Shown: in pieces, positions 5,470-7,867 of the stretch
Position numbering within the stretch: position 1 is the first letter of the stretch
Layout: each line of letters opens with the position of its first letter
Assembly (NCBI GenBank): GCA_007136585.1
Contig: SLGR01000052.1
Coordinates: 1-7,867, forward strand
Direction of reading: 5' to 3'
DNA from: Candidatus Sumerlaeota bacterium
Lineage (GTDB): Bacteria; CG03; SLGR01
Length of the DNA: 7,867 nucleotides
Translations under genes and position numbers: made by a program
The notes under the pieces: generated by a model
The model's input: only the letters and a program-made list of their open reading frames with translations
Databases searched by the model: none
What the model was told of the DNA's origin: nothing

Positions 5470-7113
5470 ATGGACAGACCGGTTGATAAAAAAACTACCG
5501 CGGAAGGAGAACAGATCTTTAAAGGGACACCCCTCAGCAGAGGTGTGGGCGTCGCGCCGGTATGTATATTTAACGATACCGCGGGGAAGGATATCCCCGT
5601 TTTCAGGATAAACGTAAACGATATCTCTTACGAAAAAGACCGGCTGAATAAAGCCTTTGACGCGACGGAGGAAAAACTGAGAGAGCTTAAAGAAAGAACC
5701 CGGGAACATATAGGGGAAGTCGAAGCTGCGATCTTTGAGGTTTACCTGAAGATGCTCCGCGACAGCTCTATAGAAAGGAAGATAACCGAACTTATCGAAG
5801 AGAACCACCTTAACGCCGAGGCGGCCGTGGCGGAAATCTTTGACTCCTATGAGAACGAGCTCGCCTCGTCAGAGAACGAGTATATGAGGGAAAGAAGCTC
5901 CGATATCTCTGAGCTTAAGACCAGGATACTGGGGGAGCTCCGGCAGGTAACCCCCTCTTTTGAGTGCAGCGGCCAGAGCGGGTGCGTAAAAGACAGGGAA
6001 CGGATCATAGTCGCAGAGGAACTCACCCCGCAGCTCACAATGCATATGAGCACTGAGAATATCGCGGGCATAGTGACCGAGAAAGGGGGCAGCACCTCCC
6101 ACGCGGCCATAGTGGCAAGGGCTCTGGGAATACCCGCGGTCAGCGGGATAAAGGGGATACACAGTCTCCTGAGCTGCGGGACAGAGATAGCCATTGACGG
6201 AGCCCGGGGAGAGGTTGTCCTCTCCCCGGGACCTAATACTGTTGCCAGGATAGAGGATCAGCTCCCCTTACGGTACAAAATGCCGGAGAAAGTCTCCCCG
6301 GTAAAAGGGCTGACCGTAATGGCAAATATAAACCTTGCCCCGGATATAACTAATGCTATAAATATGAAGGCCGAGGGGATTGGGCTCTACAGGACGGAGT
6401 TTGAGTTTCTAATGACGGGAAGGGCCCTTTCCGAAGAGGAACAGTACACCAGGTACGCCAGGGTGCTCGGGGCTATGAAAAACAAACCCGTCTATTTCAG
6501 GGTCCTGGACCTTGGTAGCGACAAACAGTTCCCCGCCCTTAAATTCGTAACAGAGGATAACCCCGCACTCGGGCTGCGAGGGGCAAGGCTCCTTGAAGAG
6601 AGTCCGGAACTGCTCAGAATCCAGGCGCGGGCCCTTGCCCGGGCCTCCGGAGAAAACACCGCGTGGGTAATGTTCCCGATGGTTGTGGGGGCCGGGCAGT
6701 TTATCAAGCTCCGGGAAGCATTCAGGGAAGCCGTAAGCGATATCAAAGAAGCCGATATCAAATACGGGGTTATGTTTGAAGTCCCCTCTGCCTGCTATGA
6801 AGCCGACGATATCCTCAGGGAAGCCGAGTTTGCCAGCATAGGGACCAACGACCTTATCCAGTATTTCTTTGCCGTTGACCGCAACAACGATGCCGTATCC
6901 TACGATCACAGCCCTGACCGGGAGGTCTTCTGGAAACTCCTTAAGAACCTTGCCGAGACCGCCGACCGGCACGACCGCCCCATATCCATCTGCGGGGAGA
7001 TGGCAGGCGAGGCCAGGTTTCTAAAGAATATCCTCAGGGCCGGGATAAATACGGTAAGCGTAAGCCCCCGCCTTATTCCCGAAGTGCGGAAAACTTTCAA
7101 ATCCGGGGTCTAA
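5470..7113 (+). CDS. ptsI: PTS enzyme I (phosphoenolpyruvate--protein phosphotransferase)
   Basis: Cytoplasmic first enzyme of the phosphotransferase system: it takes phosphate from PEP onto a His and passes it to HPr or an HPr-like protein. The 547-aa product is close to the usual ~570 aa. The N-terminal part (about 18-160) contains the helical HPr-binding region. The mobile phosphohistidine domain (about 170-255) has GGSTSHAAIVARALGIPAV with active His211. The C-terminal PEP-binding barrel (about 270-540) has GIGLYRTEFEF, RVLDLGSDK, NPALGLRGAR, SIGTNDLIQY, AVDRNND and CGEMAGE with the conserved Cys508. There is no N-terminal GAF domain as in PtsP and no ATP-binding domain as in PEP synthase or PPDK. 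The start is set by AAGGA (5461-5465), close to the ATG at 4 bases. No ptsH or permease gene is adjacent in the window, so the phosphate acceptor and physiological role (sugar uptake or regulation) are unknown. Confidence 0.93.
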   Translation: MDRPVDKKTTAEGEQIFKGTPLSRGVGVAPVCIFNDTAGKDIPVFRINVNDISYEKDRLNKAFDATEEKLRELKERTREHIGEVEAAIFEVYLKMLRDSSIERKITELIEENHLNAEAAVAEIFDSYENELASSENEYMRERSSDISELKTRILGELRQVTPSFECSGQSGCVKDRERIIVAEELTPQLTMHMSTENIAGIVTEKGGSTSHAAIVARALGIPAVSGIKGIHSLLSCGTEIAIDGARGEVVLSPGPNTVARIEDQLPLRYKMPEKVSPVKGLTVMANINLAPDITNAINMKAEGIGLYRTEFEFLMTGRALSEEEQYTRYARVLGAMKNKPVYFRVLDLGSDKQFPALKFVTEDNPALGLRGARLLEESPELLRIQARALARASGENTAWVMFPMVVGAGQFIKLREAFREAVSDIKEADIKYGVMFEVPSACYEADDILREAEFASIGTNDLIQYFFAVDRNNDAVSYDHSPDREVFWKLLKNLAETADRHDRPISICGEMAGEARFLKNILRAGINTVSVSPRLIPEVRKTFKSGV

Positions 7114-7156
7114 CCGGTCCCCTGACCCTCCTTCCTCCCGGAACCCTGACGTAAAG

Positions 7157-7185
7157 TTGCCCCGTACTTCGGGGTTTGATATAAT
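7157..7185 (+). promoter_or_regulatory. Sigma70-type promoter for the nitroreductase gene
   Basis: TTGCCC (7157-7162) and a perfect TATAAT (7180-7185) are separated by exactly 17 bases. The start of transcription would be near 7192, leaving a leader of about 30 bases before the ATG at 7221. It resembles the ptsI promoter in layout (TTG at -35, perfect -10, 17-bp spacer). Confidence 0.7.
7160..7177 (+). terminator. Weak hairpin plus T tract after ptsI, inside the next promoter's spacer
   Basis: CCCCG (7160-7164), loop TACTT, CGGGG (7170-7174), then TTT. A 5-bp all-GC stem with a 5-base loop starts 46 bases after the ptsI stop codon. The T run is only three bases, so intrinsic termination would be weak. 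The same dyad fills the spacer of the promoter at 7157-7185 and could instead be a protein-binding site. Confidence 0.3.
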
Positions 7186-7220
7186 CAGATTTGCTAAACG
7201 GTACAAACGGAGGTAACTTA

Positions 7221-7867
7221 ATGATGGATGCGTATGAAGCGATAAGAAAAAGGGTAAGCGTAAGAAAGTACAGTTCCAGGGAAATCAGCCCGGGGGACCT
7301 TGAGAAAATTATTGATGCCGGGCGGATGGCTGCAACCGCCAACAATACCCAGCCTTTCGAGTTCATAGTGGTGACCGACCCGGAAAAAAGAAAGGAGCTC
7401 GCCCTCCTGGCCTCAAAGAACGGGCCCTATATGGAATTTGCCCCGGCGGTCATAGCGGTACTATGCCGTCCTGAGAAATATTACCTTGAAGACGGCTCCG
7501 CCGCCACACAGAATATCCTTGTTATGGCCAGGGCCCTGGGGATAGGAACCGTCTGGGTGGCCGGGGATAAGAAAGATTACTGCCCCGCCGTCCTTAAAGC
7601 CCTGGGAGCCCCCGAAGAGCACAGGCTGGTAAGCCTTGTCTGCGCAGGGTACCCGGAGAAAGAGTTTCCCCGCACCCCGAAAAAACCGCTTAACGATCTC
7701 ATACACTGGGACTCATACGGGGGGATATCTTCGGACGAAGAGCTTGCTAATACTCTCAGGGAGCTGAAGGAAGAACTTAAGTCGGTATGTGAAAAAGACC
7801 CGGAGGCTTCCGGGAAGATCACAGCTCTCCTGGAAAAAATAGAGAAAAAGGTCTCGGGGCACCCGGA
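7221..7867 (+). CDS. Nitroreductase-family FMN flavoprotein (runs off right edge)
   Basis: NAD(P)H-dependent FMN enzymes of this fold reduce nitro compounds, quinones or related substrates; the true substrate cannot be read from sequence. The start is well set: GGAGGT (7209-7214), six bases, then ATG at 7221, with a second ATG directly after. 215 codons are visible with no stop. Family features are YEAIRKRVSVRKYSSREI (residues 5-22, the FMN-phosphate-binding Arg/Ser-rich start), AGRMAATANNTQPFEF (about 33-48), EDGSAATQNILVMARALGIG (90-109), and GYPEKEF followed by KKPLNDLIHWDSYG near 153-175. Most members end shortly after this last motif, but this frame continues at least 48 residues with a charged, Leu-rich helical stretch (LRELKEELK, LLEKIEKK). 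It has its own promoter, so it is probably transcribed separately from ptsI. Confidence 0.85.
   Translation, partial: MMDAYEAIRKRVSVRKYSSREISPGDLEKIIDAGRMAATANNTQPFEFIVVTDPEKRKELALLASKNGPYMEFAPAVIAVLCRPEKYYLEDGSAATQNILVMARALGIGTVWVAGDKKDYCPAVLKALGAPEEHRLVSLVCAGYPEKEFPRTPKKPLNDLIHWDSYGGISSDEELANTLRELKEELKSVCEKDPEASGKITALLEKIEKKVSGHP

Noticed and set aside
6409-6972. Minus-strand open frame of 187 codons opposite ptsI
   Set aside because: It lies entirely opposite the conserved PEP-binding barrel of enzyme I, has no ribosome binding site I can see, and no recognisable motif.
5470-7113. PEP synthase or pyruvate phosphate dikinase instead of enzyme I
   Set aside because: Those enzymes are about 800-900 aa with an N-terminal ATP-binding domain. 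This protein is 547 aa with the enzyme I domain order and no ATP-binding part.
7053-7264. 12-bp direct repeat GGTAAGCGTAAG at 7053-7064 and 7253-7264
   Set aside because: Both copies encode a Val-Ser-Val run in unrelated proteins with the same preferred codons; no further similarity flanks them, so it is coincidence of codon use.

Overview
The window reads as bacterial chromosome with a moderately GC-rich base composition, frequent ATA (Ile) and AGG (Arg) codons, Shine-Dalgarno sites and two sigma70-type promoters with perfect TATAAT boxes. Gene content (type IV pilus ATPase, single-chain pyruvate-carboxylase-like enzyme, biotin ligase, PTS enzyme I, nitroreductase) does not fix the phylum. 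The divergent carboxylase suggests a lineage outside the well-studied proteobacteria and bacilli, perhaps spirochaete-, Elusimicrobia- or Omnitrophota-like; that is a guess.

Layout. Positions 1-110 look like the end of an IS3-type insertion sequence: the start of its orfA runs leftward off the window, and the element ends in a TG...CA-type terminus. It abuts, and appears to have broken, a pilT gene: only the C-terminal ~206 codons (about 111-732, + strand) are present, without the Walker A region. Tail to tail with pilT after 15 bp lies a leftward two-gene unit, birA (5338-4454) followed by a 1229-aa biotin-dependent carboxylase of pyruvate carboxylase architecture (4437-748). A 131-bp divergent promoter region separates birA from a rightward ptsI-like gene for PTS enzyme I (5470-7113). 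A 107-bp gap with its own promoter leads to a nitroreductase-family gene (7221 onward) that runs off the right edge.

How the genes fit together. BirA would attach biotin to the carboxylase encoded 16 bp downstream, so the leftward unit pairs an enzyme with its activating ligase. The carboxylase (pyruvate to oxaloacetate, if its substrate is pyruvate) and enzyme I (PEP to pyruvate plus phospho-EI) both act at the PEP-pyruvate-oxaloacetate node. No HPr or sugar permease gene is visible beside enzyme I. The most notable features are the carboxylase's divergent carboxyltransferase motifs, its unusual biotin-site context (IMKQ) and a C-terminal CX2C-X11-CX2C zinc-ribbon-like tail.

No gene-free stretch exceeds 300 bases. 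I found no tRNA, rRNA, CRISPR array or riboswitch.
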